Positions 16,042 through 24,234 of a stretch of DNA of 64,000 bases are shown piece by piece. Under the pieces are notes generated by a model, which was not told the DNA's origin, made no database searches, and worked only from the letters and a program-made list of their open reading frames with translations. Location: the NCBI GenBank assembly GCA_964203275.1, contig CAXNMF010000003.1:255723-319722 (forward strand). Reading direction: 5' to 3'. How positions within the stretch are numbered: position 1 is the stretch's first letter; each line of letters opens with the position of its first letter. A program made the translations under genes and the position numbers. The DNA comes from Ga0077527 sp945862135 (GTDB lineage: Bacteria; Pseudomonadota; Gammaproteobacteria; Burkholderiales; SG8-41).

Positions 16042-17367
16042 TCAAATTGCCTGTACTACGCGGCGCAAAAACAAGTGCAGCAACAGGCCGCGCAAGCCCA
16101 GAAAGGTCGCAACGGCAGCCCACAATCCGGCGTTGCCGAATAAGGGCATCGCCCAATGCAGGACGATCAGGAAGCTGATAAACGACGCGATGACGGTATT
16201 GCGCATGATGCGGGTGCGCGTAGCGGCGAGATACACACCGTCATAGGTAAACGCCCAGACCGCGATCAACGGCATCAGCGTAGGCCACCACAGATAGGCC
16301 TCTGCTGCCGCACGAACCTCGGGAATCCCCGTCAGCAGCGCAATGATGCCGTAACCGGCAACCATGTAAACCAGAACATTGAGCAGACCGACCAGCCCGG
16401 CCCACAGAAATACCACGCGCATGCCGCGACGGAAGGCGTTGCGGTCGCGACGGCCGACGGCTTCCCCGAGGATCGCCTCGGCAGCATGCGCAAAACCGTC
16501 CAGTCCGAACGAGGTGAACATCAGAAAATTGTGCAGGACCTGATTGGCGGCCAGCGGCAAATCGCCGAGTTCAGCGCTTTTCGCCATGAACATTGCCAAC
16601 ACGGACACCACACAAAACGTGCGCAGCACGATATCGCCATTGATCGCCACCATGCGCAGCAGCTGCACGCGATCGAGCAGGCGGCTGCGCAGTCCATCAT
16701 CGGGAAGGCGGCGCAAGGTGCGATAGACACAAAGCAGCCCCACGACCAGACCGGCGTACTCTGAAATCAGAGATGCGACCGCAACACCCGGCACTCCCCA
16801 GCCCAATCCAAAAACAAACAGCAGGCTGAGCACAATGTTGGAACCGTTGGTGACGAACAGGATGATCAGCGGTGTGCGCGCGTCGCGCATGCCGTAGAGC
16901 CAGCCGATAACGGCATAAGTGCCCAGCACTGCGGGCAGCGCCCAGACCCGGATCCGGAAATACTCGCGGGCGAAATGTTCCACCTCGCGGCTGCCTTTGA
17001 TCAGCCACATCGCCAGTTCAAGGATCGGCAGTTGCAGCGCCAGCAGCACGGCACCGATGGCCCCCGCAAGCAACAAGGCGCGGCTCAGTATGGCCCTGAC
17101 TTCGGCAAAATTGCCGGCACCGCGCGCCTGCGCAGTCGGGCCGGTGGTGCCCATGCGCAGGCAGTTGAACAGGTGGTAGATGAAGTTGAACAGCATCGCG
17201 CCGATGGCAACGGCACCGATGTAATAGGGCTCGGGCAGGTGCCCCACCACGGCGGTATTCACCGCACCCAGCAAGGGGACGGAAATATTGGCGAGGATGA
17301 TCGGCGCCGCCATCGCCCAAACCTGCCGATGGGTGACTGTCGTACGGGATGTTGCAGCGTGCGTCAC
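16042..17367 (-). CDS. MATE-family efflux transporter (DinF-like)
   Basis: A 441-residue protein with about twelve membrane helices in two MATE repeats. QVWAMAAPIILANISVPLLG begins repeat 1, and QARGAGNFAEVRAILSRAL is the conserved Q-x-x-G-A-x-x loop. FGLDGFAHAAEAILGEAVGR in repeat 2 resembles DinF and eukaryotic-like MATE proteins. It likely exports cationic organic compounds with H+ or Na+ antiport. The GTG start at 17367 is upstream of the first helix. Confidence 0.87.
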   Translation of the reverse strand: MTHAATSRTTVTHRQVWAMAAPIILANISVPLLGAVNTAVVGHLPEPYYIGAVAIGAMLFNFIYHLFNCLRMGTTGPTAQARGAGNFAEVRAILSRALLLAGAIGAVLLALQLPILELAMWLIKGSREVEHFAREYFRIRVWALPAVLGTYAVIGWLYGMRDARTPLIILFVTNGSNIVLSLLFVFGLGWGVPGVAVASLISEYAGLVVGLLCVYRTLRRLPDDGLRSRLLDRVQLLRMVAINGDIVLRTFCVVSVLAMFMAKSAELGDLPLAANQVLHNFLMFTSFGLDGFAHAAEAILGEAVGRRDRNAFRRGMRVVFLWAGLVGLLNVLVYMVAGYGIIALLTGIPEVRAAAEAYLWWPTLMPLIAVWAFTYDGVYLAATRTRIMRNTVIASFISFLIVLHWAMPLFGNAGLWAAVATFLGLRGLLLHLFLRRVVQAI

Positions 17368-17459
17368 GAGTAGCGCATTCTAAACGGCGCCAACCACGAT
17401 CCGTGCGGCCCTTGCCGCATGCGCCGGAGACTTCCCATGCACGCGGAGGCAGTTACCCT

Positions 17460-17919
17460 TTATCTGCCGCGCCAGAACCGCTCCATTTCAAGATAAGTGA
17501 ATGACGCCGTCCAGCCGATCATCACGAAACCGGCTAGGCGCCTCCATACCCGACATGAAACGGATCGGACCAACCGGCACCACGTCGCCGAAACCGACCG
17601 TGGTGTAGGTAATTGCAGACAGGTAAACCGAATCGAGCAGGCCAAGCCCCTGTTGCGGTGAACCGTTTGCAACAATCTGGCCGCACTCGGGCCAGTGCAG
17701 CAACGACCAGATCGTGACTCCAAATACCCAGATTTCGATCACGTGAAGTATCAGCATCGAGAAAATGCCGTACAACACCTTGATCCGCTGCGGGCCGCCA
17801 ATACGCTGCAAACCGCGCGATGTCAGCAACAGACCCTCGTAATGAAGCAGCACACACAGCGCGACTGCAGCGACCGCACTTGTCACAACCCAAAGATTGG
17901 CCGACCAGTTCTCATACAT
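17460..17919 (-). pseudogene. Two-TM potassium channel family protein, interrupted by a one-base frameshift
   Basis: The first frame encodes two membrane helices flanking the pore with the selectivity filter TTVGFGD, as in ion_trans_2 K+ channels. After SGMEA the frame runs into unrelated residues. One base (an extra C within GCGCC at about 17539-17542) puts the following sequence back in register as LAGFVMIGWTASFTYLEM, the expected end of the second helix, stopping at 17460. Either a sequencing error or a fresh mutation explains it. Start ATG 17919 is preferred over the TTG at 17928. It lies between the MATE gene and nrsF on the same strand. Confidence 0.75.
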
Positions 17920-18012
17920 GGCCGACAACCTGCATCACTGTCCGCATTGGTTTCATATGGCCAAGTATAGGGGGCATCAACAGATGCCGCCAAATCGCGG
18001 AAGCGCCCGAAG

Positions 18013-18654
18013 CTACCAGCGCAGCAGACGCGGCCCGGCGATGGCGCCGCACACCGCAGGGATCAGCATCCCCGCCAGATACCAGATGCCGATAAACGGC
18101 GCCTGCAGTTCCGGACAATGAACCGAGTATGCGGAAGCGCCGATAGCCCCGGCGAGCAGGCCGGCCATGCCGCCCGCCACGGCGAGCCGCGTCGGCGCCA
18201 GCGTGCGCAACACCGCAAAAAAACCGATCAGCGCCGGCATCGAAAAAAGCGTGACATAGACCAGGCAATAGGCCCAGGTGTCGCCGAAAATCAGATCGCT
18301 GCGCGCCCCCGGGGCCGCCTGCAGTAGTTCAAACAGGCCCAGCACCCAGATGATCACCACCGGAAGCGCCAGCCAACGCGGCACCGCACCCAATGCAACG
18401 CCTGGCCGGGACAGTCGCACGACGCCGGCAAAAGCAGCCATCGCCAGCAGCAGTGGGAAAATCTGTTTGACCCAGAACATCGGCAGCCGTACCGCTTCCG
18501 CGAGATCATCGCGCGGCCCAAGCAGCCACACCATCAGCAGCGCAGCAGCCACCAGCCCGCCTGCAGCAACAGCGGCATAACGCCGCCGCCATGCACGCGG
18601 CTCGACCGCTTCCGCGCCGGACGCAAGCATCGCAATCAACTGGTCTGTTTTCAT
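18013..18654 (-). CDS. nrsF: NrsF/DUF1109-family anti-sigma factor
   Basis: A 213-residue inner-membrane protein with six hydrophobic segments and the N-terminal MKTDQLIAMLASGAEAVEPR typical of DUF1109/NrsF. Proteins of this family are membrane-bound anti-sigma factors that hold a SigF-type ECF sigma factor. The start overlaps the sigma factor stop by 4 bases (ATGA), which fits a co-translated sigma/anti-sigma pair. Cysteine content is low; one cysteine is in SVHCPELQAP near the fourth loop and could sense metals or oxidants, as suggested for the Caulobacter protein. Confidence 0.85.
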   Translation of the reverse strand: MKTDQLIAMLASGAEAVEPRAWRRRYAAVAAGGLVAAALLMVWLLGPRDDLAEAVRLPMFWVKQIFPLLLAMAAFAGVVRLSRPGVALGAVPRWLALPVVIIWVLGLFELLQAAPGARSDLIFGDTWAYCLVYVTLFSMPALIGFFAVLRTLAPTRLAVAGGMAGLLAGAIGASAYSVHCPELQAPFIGIWYLAGMLIPAVCGAIAGPRLLRW

Positions 18655-19199
18655 GACACCTCTTTCCCGATCAGCGCCGCGAGCGCCTTGAGCCCGCGAT
18701 GCACACCCACCTTCACTGCCGACTCGGACATCCCTGTCAGCGTGGCCGCTTCGGCGACCGATAATCCTTCCAGCTTCACGTGCTGGATCGGCAGCCTCTG
18801 GCGATCCGGCAACTGCGCCAGCAGGCGGCCGATATCCCGTCGCGCATCAGCCGCTTCATTTTCAGAATACGCAAACACCGCGGATTCCTCGTCCAGTGTT
18901 TCATTCAACAGTTCACGGCCTTCGCGGCGCCGGAACAGGTCCACCATCTTGTAGCGCGCGATCGCATGCACCCATGCCGTCAGCGGCTGCGCCGGATCAT
19001 AGGTATGACGCTGGTTGTGCACGGCGAGCAAAGTCTCCTGCAACAGGTCTTCGACGTCATCCGGCAGGCGTTGCAGCCGAACCCGGAAAAAACCCCGCAG
19101 ATGCAAACCGAGCGCCTGCAGGAATTCGTGATAGGCGGCAGCTTCGCCGGCCATGCCGCGGATCAGCAGATCCTTCAATCGTGTTTCGCTTGCGCTCAC
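18651..19199 (-). CDS. sigF: ECF sigma factor, SigF-like
   Basis: A 182-residue sigma-70-family regulator. Region 2 contains DVEDLLQETLLAVHNQRHTYD and AWVHAIARYKMVDLFRRR (the -10 recognition helix). Region 4 contains LSVAEAATLTGMSESAVKVGVHRGLKAL (helix-turn-helix for the -35). It is a minimal ECF architecture without regions 1 or 3. The GTG start is about 12 bases after the predicted transcription start, with AAGG upstream. It is followed by nrsF and divergent from the bufferin operon. Promoter symmetry suggests it transcribes both itself and bufA. Confidence 0.88.
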   Translation of the reverse strand: MSASETRLKDLLIRGMAGEAAAYHEFLQALGLHLRGFFRVRLQRLPDDVEDLLQETLLAVHNQRHTYDPAQPLTAWVHAIARYKMVDLFRRREGRELLNETLDEESAVFAYSENEAADARRDIGRLLAQLPDRQRLPIQHVKLEGLSVAEAATLTGMSESAVKVGVHRGLKALAALIGKEVS

Positions 19200-19216
19200 G
19201 CGGCCTTGCCTAATGG

Positions 19217-19242
19217 TTCGTTGCAGCGGGGTTACCGGTTAC
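19217..19242 (-). promoter_or_regulatory. Candidate sigma-F promoter of sigF-nrsF
   Basis: On the minus strand GTAACC (19242-19237) and CGAA (19220-19217) are separated by exactly 16 bases. This is the same layout as the divergent bufA promoter and matches the GTAACC/CGAA elements reported, as I recall, for Caulobacter sigma-F. Confidence 0.7.
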
Positions 19243-19284
19243 AGGCGGGAAGAAAAATATTGCCGACGCATTTTGCCTGACCCT

Positions 19285-19310
19285 GTAACCAATCGCCACT
19301 AACCAACGAA
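19285..19310 (+). promoter_or_regulatory. Candidate sigma-F promoter of the buf operon
   Basis: GTAACC (19285-19290) and CGAA (19307-19310) are separated by exactly 16 bases, giving a predicted transcript start near 19316 and a leader of about 77 bases before bufA. Confidence 0.72.
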
Positions 19311-19392
19311 CTACCCTGCAGACCGCGCAACAACGGCCGCTGTGGCCGGGATGTGCGGCTGCTAACCCAAACCCCATCAAGGAGCTTTGAAC

Positions 19393-19671
19393 ATGAATTC
19401 GAAATCCCTCGCCATCACCGCCGTCACCCTCGCCGCCCTCGCCTCCGGCGCCGCCATTGCACAGGACAAGGGCGCTTCGATCAAAGGTGAAAAAGAACGC
19501 TGCTACGGCATCTCGATGGCCGGCAAGAACGACTGCGCCGCCGGCCCCGGCACGAGCTGTGCCGGCACGTCCAAGACCGACTATCAGGCCAATGCCTGGA
19601 AATATGTCGCCAAGGGCACCTGCGCCGGCATCAAGACCCCGAAAGGCAATGGCTCGCTGAAAGCCATGTAA
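19393..19671 (+). CDS. bufA: Bufferin precursor peptide (DUF2282, BufA1-like)
   Basis: A 92-residue precursor with an N-terminal Sec signal peptide (about residues 1-24, cleavage near AIA-Q) and four cysteines at 37, 48, 56 and 77, in CYGISMAGKNDC, SCAGTSKTDYQ and GTCAG. This is the DUF2282 pattern of bufferins, copper-binding RiPPs in which an MNIO enzyme converts core cysteines to thiooxazole groups. The product is expected to be exported and to chelate copper in the periplasm. Start 19393 has AGGAG upstream. Next genes are the MNIO enzyme (33 bases later), its partner and a DoxX protein. The sigma-F-type promoter upstream suggests metal-induced expression. Confidence 0.88.
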   Translation: MNSKSLAITAVTLAALASGAAIAQDKGASIKGEKERCYGISMAGKNDCAAGPGTSCAGTSKTDYQANAWKYVAKGTCAGIKTPKGNGSLKAM

Positions 19672-19704
19672 GAACGCATTGCCGCCAACCCGCATCTCGC
19701 AACC

Positions 19705-20544
19705 ATGACCACCTTCCTCACCGCCGGACTGGGATTGAAGCCGCAGCATTTTGATGCCGCGCTCGATTGCGCTTCGGCGGGGTTGTGGTTCGAGGTGCAC
19801 CCCGAGAATTACATGGTCGCCGGCGGTCCGCGGCTGGCCTGGTTGGAAGTCATTCGCAACAAACATGCGATTTCACTGCACGGCGTGGCCCTGTCGCTGG
19901 CCGCTGATGCCGAACCCGATGTTGCGCACCTGCGGCGTCTGGCGGAATTGACTCGACGTTTCGAACCGGCGCTGGTTTCCGAACATCTGGCCTGGTCAAG
20001 CTGGCGCGGCGCCTACCATCCCGACCTGCTGCCTTTCCCGAGAACCACCGAAGCGCTCGCGCGCATCACCGACAACATCATGCGTACGCAGGACGTATTG
20101 CAGCGGCGCATCGCCATCGAAAACCCTTCGCATTACCTGAAGCTCGATGGCCACGAATGGAGCGAAACCGATTTCCTCTGTGAGTTGGCGCGTCGCAGCG
20201 GCTGCGGACTGCTGCTCGACGTCAACAACGTCCATGTCAGCGCACACAATATGGCTTACTCCGCGCAAGACTATATCGATGCCTTTCCGGGCGAGGCCGT
20301 CATGGAAATCCACCTCGCCGGACACTCGCAGGATCCCAATCTCGGCGCTGCACTGCTGGTGGATTCGCACGACGCGCCGGTTGCTCCTGCAGTATGGGTT
20401 CTGTATGAACGCTTGATCCGCCGCATCGGCGCGCGGCCGACGCTGATCGAACGTGACGACAACCTTCCCGCTTTTGATGTGCTGCTCGCCGAGCGCGACC
20501 AGGCAGCCGCAGTGCTGCAGGAATCACTGGCGGAGGCCGCATGA
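19705..20544 (+). CDS. bufB: Multinuclear non-haem iron oxidative enzyme (MNIO, DUF692; BufB)
   Basis: A 279-residue TIM-barrel-type enzyme of the DUF692 family, which installs thiooxazole or related groups on peptide cysteines using a di/tri-iron site. Conserved iron-ligand segments are visible in order: HPENYM, SLHGVALS, SEHLAW, IENPSHYL, LLDVNNVHVSA, EIHLAGHS, VDSHDAPV and IERDDNLP. It modifies the upstream bufferin precursor. The start has no obvious ribosome site and the gap from bufA is 33 bases, so translation may be coupled. The stop overlaps bufC by 4 bases (ATGA). Confidence 0.92.
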   Translation: MTTFLTAGLGLKPQHFDAALDCASAGLWFEVHPENYMVAGGPRLAWLEVIRNKHAISLHGVALSLAADAEPDVAHLRRLAELTRRFEPALVSEHLAWSSWRGAYHPDLLPFPRTTEALARITDNIMRTQDVLQRRIAIENPSHYLKLDGHEWSETDFLCELARRSGCGLLLDVNNVHVSAHNMAYSAQDYIDAFPGEAVMEIHLAGHSQDPNLGAALLVDSHDAPVAPAVWVLYERLIRRIGARPTLIERDDNLPAFDVLLAERDQAAAVLQESLAEAA

Positions 20545-21317
20545 TTACGCCCGGCACCCTTGGCCGATTTCAGGATGATTTTGCCCACGCGCTGCTCGCC
20601 GTCGATGAGGCCGCACCGCCTGCAATGGCCGCGCTGGTCGGGCAACCGGCCTTCGCGGTCTATCGCAATACCGTGGTCAAGGCCTGCATCGACGCACTGC
20701 AGGCGAATTACCCTGCGGTAAACCGTCTGGTCGGTGATGAGTGGATACGTGCCGCCGCCGCGGTTTATGCGCGCAAAGCGCTGCCAGGCCTGCCGATGCT
20801 GCTGGAATACGGCGCGGACTTTGCCGGTTTTCTTGCGGCTTTCGAACCGGCGGCCGAGCTGCCCTATCTGCCTGGCGTTGCGCGGCTTGATCGTTGCTGG
20901 ACCGAAGCGCATATCGCAGCAACCGAAGACCCGCTCGACGCCGCGGCCATTGCACAGTTTGCCGAAGGCAATTTTTACCGCCTGCGCCTGCAACCGCATG
21001 CCGCGGCGCGCTGGGTCTGGTGCGAAGATGCACCGGCCTACACCATCTGGTCACGCAATCGCAGCGATGCGCAGGATGACACTGAAATCGACTGGCGCGC
21101 CGAAGGCGCCTTGCTGACGCGGCCACGCGATGTCGTGACGTGGCGCGCACTCGACCGGGCCGGCTGCGTATTCCTCGATACCTGCGCCGCCGGCAGTACG
21201 GTCGCCGATGCCACACAGGCCGCGCTTGATATCGACAGCAAAGCCGACCTGTCGCAATTGATCGCCACCTTGCTTGATGCCGGCGCATTCAGCCGCATCC
21301 GCAACGATAAGCAATAA
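20541..21317 (+). CDS. bufC: DUF2063-family MNIO partner protein (BufC)
   Basis: A 258-residue protein with the N-terminal DUF2063 putative DNA-binding-like domain (LGRFQDDFAHALL, FAVYRNTVVKACIDALQANYPAVNRLVGDEW) and a C-terminal winged-helix or RRE-like region. DUF2063 proteins accompany MNIO enzymes and are thought to deliver the precursor peptide. It is translationally coupled to bufB. The C-terminus has LDIDSKADLSQLIATLLDAGAFS, resembling peptide-recognition helices. It is cytosolic. Confidence 0.88.
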   Translation: MITPGTLGRFQDDFAHALLAVDEAAPPAMAALVGQPAFAVYRNTVVKACIDALQANYPAVNRLVGDEWIRAAAAVYARKALPGLPMLLEYGADFAGFLAAFEPAAELPYLPGVARLDRCWTEAHIAATEDPLDAAAIAQFAEGNFYRLRLQPHAAARWVWCEDAPAYTIWSRNRSDAQDDTEIDWRAEGALLTRPRDVVTWRALDRAGCVFLDTCAAGSTVADATQAALDIDSKADLSQLIATLLDAGAFSRIRNDKQ

Positions 21318-21361
21318 AACCCATCCGAATGACAACGTTGAATAAAAACGGAGACAACATC

Positions 21362-21835
21362 GTGAATCCCGCAAGCCCCCTGCAGAACACACCGGCCACC
21401 GGTCCCATCGCCTTGTGGAACCGCATCGTCGCGCTGCTCGATGACTGGATCGGCCATCAACTGATCGCCTTGTCTTCGCGCATCGCCATCGCGGCAATAT
21501 TCCTCTATTCCGCACGCACCAAGGTTGACGGCCTGCTGACCATCAAGGACAGCACCTTCACGCTGTTCGCTGAAGAATACAAGGTGCCGCTGCTGCCGCC
21601 GGAATTCGCGGCGCATATGGCGACTTACGCCGAGCACCTGTTTCCGCTGCTGCTGATCATTGGTCTCGGCACGCGACTGTCAGCACTGTCACTGCTGGGC
21701 ATGACCGCGGTGATCCAGATATTTGTTTATCCCGATGCTTGGCCGACGCACCTGACCTGGGCCGTGCCGATGCTCTACCTGATCGGCCGCGGCGGTGGCT
21801 GCCTGTCGCTGGACAGCCGTCTGGGTATAAAATAA
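21362..21835 (+). CDS. DoxX-family membrane protein of the bufferin operon
   Basis: A four-helix DoxX/DoxD-type inner-membrane protein of about 157 residues, typically the last gene of buf operons. Its biochemical role is not established; a link to quinone or thiol redox is often proposed. GTG 21362 is preferred because GGAG lies 8 bases upstream; an ATG at 21329 lacks a ribosome site. AYAEHLFPLLLIIGLGTRLSAL is the central conserved loop and helix. Confidence 0.82.
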   Translation: MNPASPLQNTPATGPIALWNRIVALLDDWIGHQLIALSSRIAIAAIFLYSARTKVDGLLTIKDSTFTLFAEEYKVPLLPPEFAAHMATYAEHLFPLLLIIGLGTRLSALSLLGMTAVIQIFVYPDAWPTHLTWAVPMLYLIGRGGGCLSLDSRLGIK

Positions 21836-21851
21836 ATATAAATAAAATCAA

Positions 21852-22847
21852 TTACTTATTGATTATGTCCAGCACCGGCTTGCCGACCATGCGGCGCTCT
21901 TCGTAGGCCGCATGCGCCTCCTCGACATTGTCCAGCGTGTAACGGCCCGCAATGCGGATATTCAGCGACCCGTCGATCAGCGCATCAAAAATGTCATCGG
22001 CACGACGTTTGATTTCTTCGGCATTGCGCAAATGATCGGCCAGCCGCGGACGCGTCAGAAACAAGGAACCTGCTTCGCCCAATTCAATTGGATCGAGATC
22101 CTTCAACGATCCCGACACATTGCCGTAATTGATGATCAGGCCGCGGGTACGCGCCGCGCGGAAACTGTCGCGCAACGAAGTCTTGCCTATCGAATCGAAC
22201 ACCACATCCACGCCCTGGCCGCCGGTCGCATCGCGCACCGCATCGACATACCGACCTTCATCGTAGAGCAGCACAAGGTCGGCGCCGCGTTCACGTGCGA
22301 CCGCGGCCTTTTCCGCGGAACTGGTCATCGCGATAACGCGCGCGCCGCTGCGTTTGGCCAGTTGGATCAACACCTGGCCGATACCGCCGGAGGCCGCATG
22401 CACCAGGCAAGTCCGGCCCGGCGCGAGTTGCCCGACATCATGGGCGAGGTAATGCGCGGTAAATCCCTGGAATACCGACGCCGCTGCAAGATCCAGCGGT
22501 ACCGCGTCCGGCACCTTGACGGCCTGCCAGGCGGGAACCACGGCATATTCGGCGTAACTGCCCCAGACGATGCACCAGGCCACGCGATCGCCAACGCGAT
22601 GCGTGCTTACACCTTCACCCACTGCAACCACTTCTCCAGCGCCCTCCATACCCAGCGTGCACGGCAGTCTTACCGGGTAGGTGCGCGACTTCGCATACTT
22701 GCCCTGACGGGTGTGGATATCCATGAAATTGATGCCGGCATGATGAACACGGACCAACAAGCTACCCGGCAGGGCCTTGGGCACCGGCGCATCAATGCGT
22801 TGCAGGACTTCGGGACCGCCGTACTGGTGAATCTGGATGGTTCTCAC
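21852..22847 (-). CDS. Quinone oxidoreductase (zeta-crystallin/MDR family)
   Basis: A 331-residue zinc-free medium-chain dehydrogenase. The N-terminal GroES-like domain includes HHAGINFMDIHTRQGKY and GMEGAGEVVAVGEGV. The Rossmann motif AASGGIGQVLIQLAKRSGA follows at about residues 150-168 and binds NADPH. QGFTAHYL is typical of quinone reductases. It likely reduces quinones or enals in the cytosol. It is convergent with the DoxX gene 16 bases away. Confidence 0.88.
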   Translation of the reverse strand: MRTIQIHQYGGPEVLQRIDAPVPKALPGSLLVRVHHAGINFMDIHTRQGKYAKSRTYPVRLPCTLGMEGAGEVVAVGEGVSTHRVGDRVAWCIVWGSYAEYAVVPAWQAVKVPDAVPLDLAAASVFQGFTAHYLAHDVGQLAPGRTCLVHAASGGIGQVLIQLAKRSGARVIAMTSSAEKAAVARERGADLVLLYDEGRYVDAVRDATGGQGVDVVFDSIGKTSLRDSFRAARTRGLIINYGNVSGSLKDLDPIELGEAGSLFLTRPRLADHLRNAEEIKRRADDIFDALIDGSLNIRIAGRYTLDNVEEAHAAYEERRMVGKPVLDIINK

Positions 22848-23013
22848 GGAAAGGTTTTCTTGAGTTTGTTCGGAAAGATGGAATTATCCCGCATCGCGCC
22901 TGTGTCTTCAGATCAGGTGTAAGGGCTGCTACAGTAGCGCGACCAAATAACAACCATCAGTGCTGCGGAATTTTCCATGGCGGCTACGGTCTGACGGTTG
23001 CAAAGGAGAACAC

Positions 23014-23571
23014 ATGAAAAGACGCGGATTTTTACAGGGCCTGACGCTGGCTGCGCTGGGCAGCACATTCCACAAGACGGCTGCCGCTGCCCCGGCGGGT
23101 TCGATGAAGGAGATCCAGGCCATGCAGAACAACTGGCGTTCACTGCTCTCAGCCAGCTTCAAGGCGCCGGCGCCGACCGAGGCGCTGAAACTGTCCAACG
23201 ACGAATGGCGCAAACGCCTCGACAAGGCGCAATACAACGTGTTGCGTGAAGAAGGCACCGAACGTGCCGGCACCAGTCCGCTCAATGCCGAAAAACGCCC
23301 CGGTGTATTCGCCTGTGCCGGCTGCGACCTGCCGCTGTTCACTTCCGATATGAAATACGAATCCGGCACCGGCTGGCCGAGCTTTTTCACGACCATTCCC
23401 GGCGTGTTCGCCACCAAAAAAGATTACCTGCTGTTCGCGCCGCGCGTTGAATACCACTGCGTACGCTGCGGCGGCCACCACGGCCATGTCTTCGAAGACG
23501 GCCCGGCACCGACCAACCAGCGCTGGTGCAACAACGGCGTGGCGCTGAAATTCATTCCGAAGCAGGCTTGA
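23014..23571 (+). CDS. msrB: Peptide-methionine (R)-S-oxide reductase, exported
   Basis: A 185-residue protein with an N-terminal MKRRGFLQGLTLAALG signal of the twin-arginine kind followed by AAAAPA, so it is probably periplasmic. The MsrB domain carries the zinc-binding CxxC pairs at about 101/104 and 149/152, and the catalytic cysteine at about 172 in QRWCNNGVALKF (Sec in some relatives, Cys here). GTGWPSFF is the substrate loop. It reduces R-methionine sulfoxide in proteins. Start 23014 has AAGGAG upstream; the open frame upstream is non-coding. Confidence 0.92.
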   Translation: MKRRGFLQGLTLAALGSTFHKTAAAAPAGSMKEIQAMQNNWRSLLSASFKAPAPTEALKLSNDEWRKRLDKAQYNVLREEGTERAGTSPLNAEKRPGVFACAGCDLPLFTSDMKYESGTGWPSFFTTIPGVFATKKDYLLFAPRVEYHCVRCGGHHGHVFEDGPAPTNQRWCNNGVALKFIPKQA

Positions 23572-23663
23572 CCCGGGACCGGTTAACGGCCGACTCCGCA
23601 TCATGGTCGGCTGTTCGCGCAAGCGCCGACACTTACGCTACACTGCACTGCAGGAGCCGGCCT

Positions 23664-24152
23664 TTGACCCAAACGCCCTGCACATTACGCCTTGCACGCG
23701 GCAGCGATATCCAGCAGATCGCTGTGATGTCGCGTTGCCTGATCGAAGTCGGGCTGCGCGGCTGGACCTGGCACCCGACACGTATTGCGCGAGCGCTGCG
23801 CAGCCGTGAAACCTGCGTGCTGGCGGCTGACGCGGACAACAGGCTTGCCGGGTTTGCAATCACCGAATTCGGCGATACCCGGGCGCATCTCTCGCTGTTC
23901 GCCGTGCAGCCTCAATTCCAGCGCCGCGGCATCGGGCTGGCGATGATCGAATGGATCATGGAGTCGGCGCTGACCGCCGGGATCAAGCAGATTGATGTCG
24001 AAATGCGTTCCAACAACTTCGCCGCCCGCAGCTTCTACGAAGCGCTCGGCTTTGTGGCTACCGGCCAGGTTGCCGGTTATTACCAGAACATCGAAACCGC
24101 GGTGCGCATGCAGCGCCGCCTTGGGCTGCCGGTCACCACATCAGCGCAATAA
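23664..24152 (+). CDS. GNAT-family N-acetyltransferase
   Basis: A 162-residue GNAT protein. The acetyl-CoA motif A reads LFAVQPQFQRRGIGLAMIEWIM (Q/R-x-x-G-x-G/A type). The C-terminal NNFAARSFYEALGFVATGQVAGYY is the usual RimI-like closing sequence. The substrate is unknown. TTG at 23664 is proposed as start because AGGAG lies 9 bases upstream and the residues before it look non-coding. It ends before a hairpin shared with the convergent neighbour. Confidence 0.82.
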   Translation: MTQTPCTLRLARGSDIQQIAVMSRCLIEVGLRGWTWHPTRIARALRSRETCVLAADADNRLAGFAITEFGDTRAHLSLFAVQPQFQRRGIGLAMIEWIMESALTAGIKQIDVEMRSNNFAARSFYEALGFVATGQVAGYYQNIETAVRMQRRLGLPVTTSAQ

Positions 24153-24166
24153 CCGGTTCGAAGATG

Positions 24167-24200
24167 CAAAAAAACGCCGGCGATATGCCGGCATTTTTGC
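24167..24200. terminator. Bidirectional terminator between the GNAT and racemase-like genes
   Basis: A GCCGGC stem is flanked by AAAAAAA on the left and TTTTT on the right, so T runs follow the stem on both strands. Confidence 0.75.
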
Positions 24201-24234
24201 ATGCACTCTGCGGCTGTTCAGCGCACGCGTTTTT

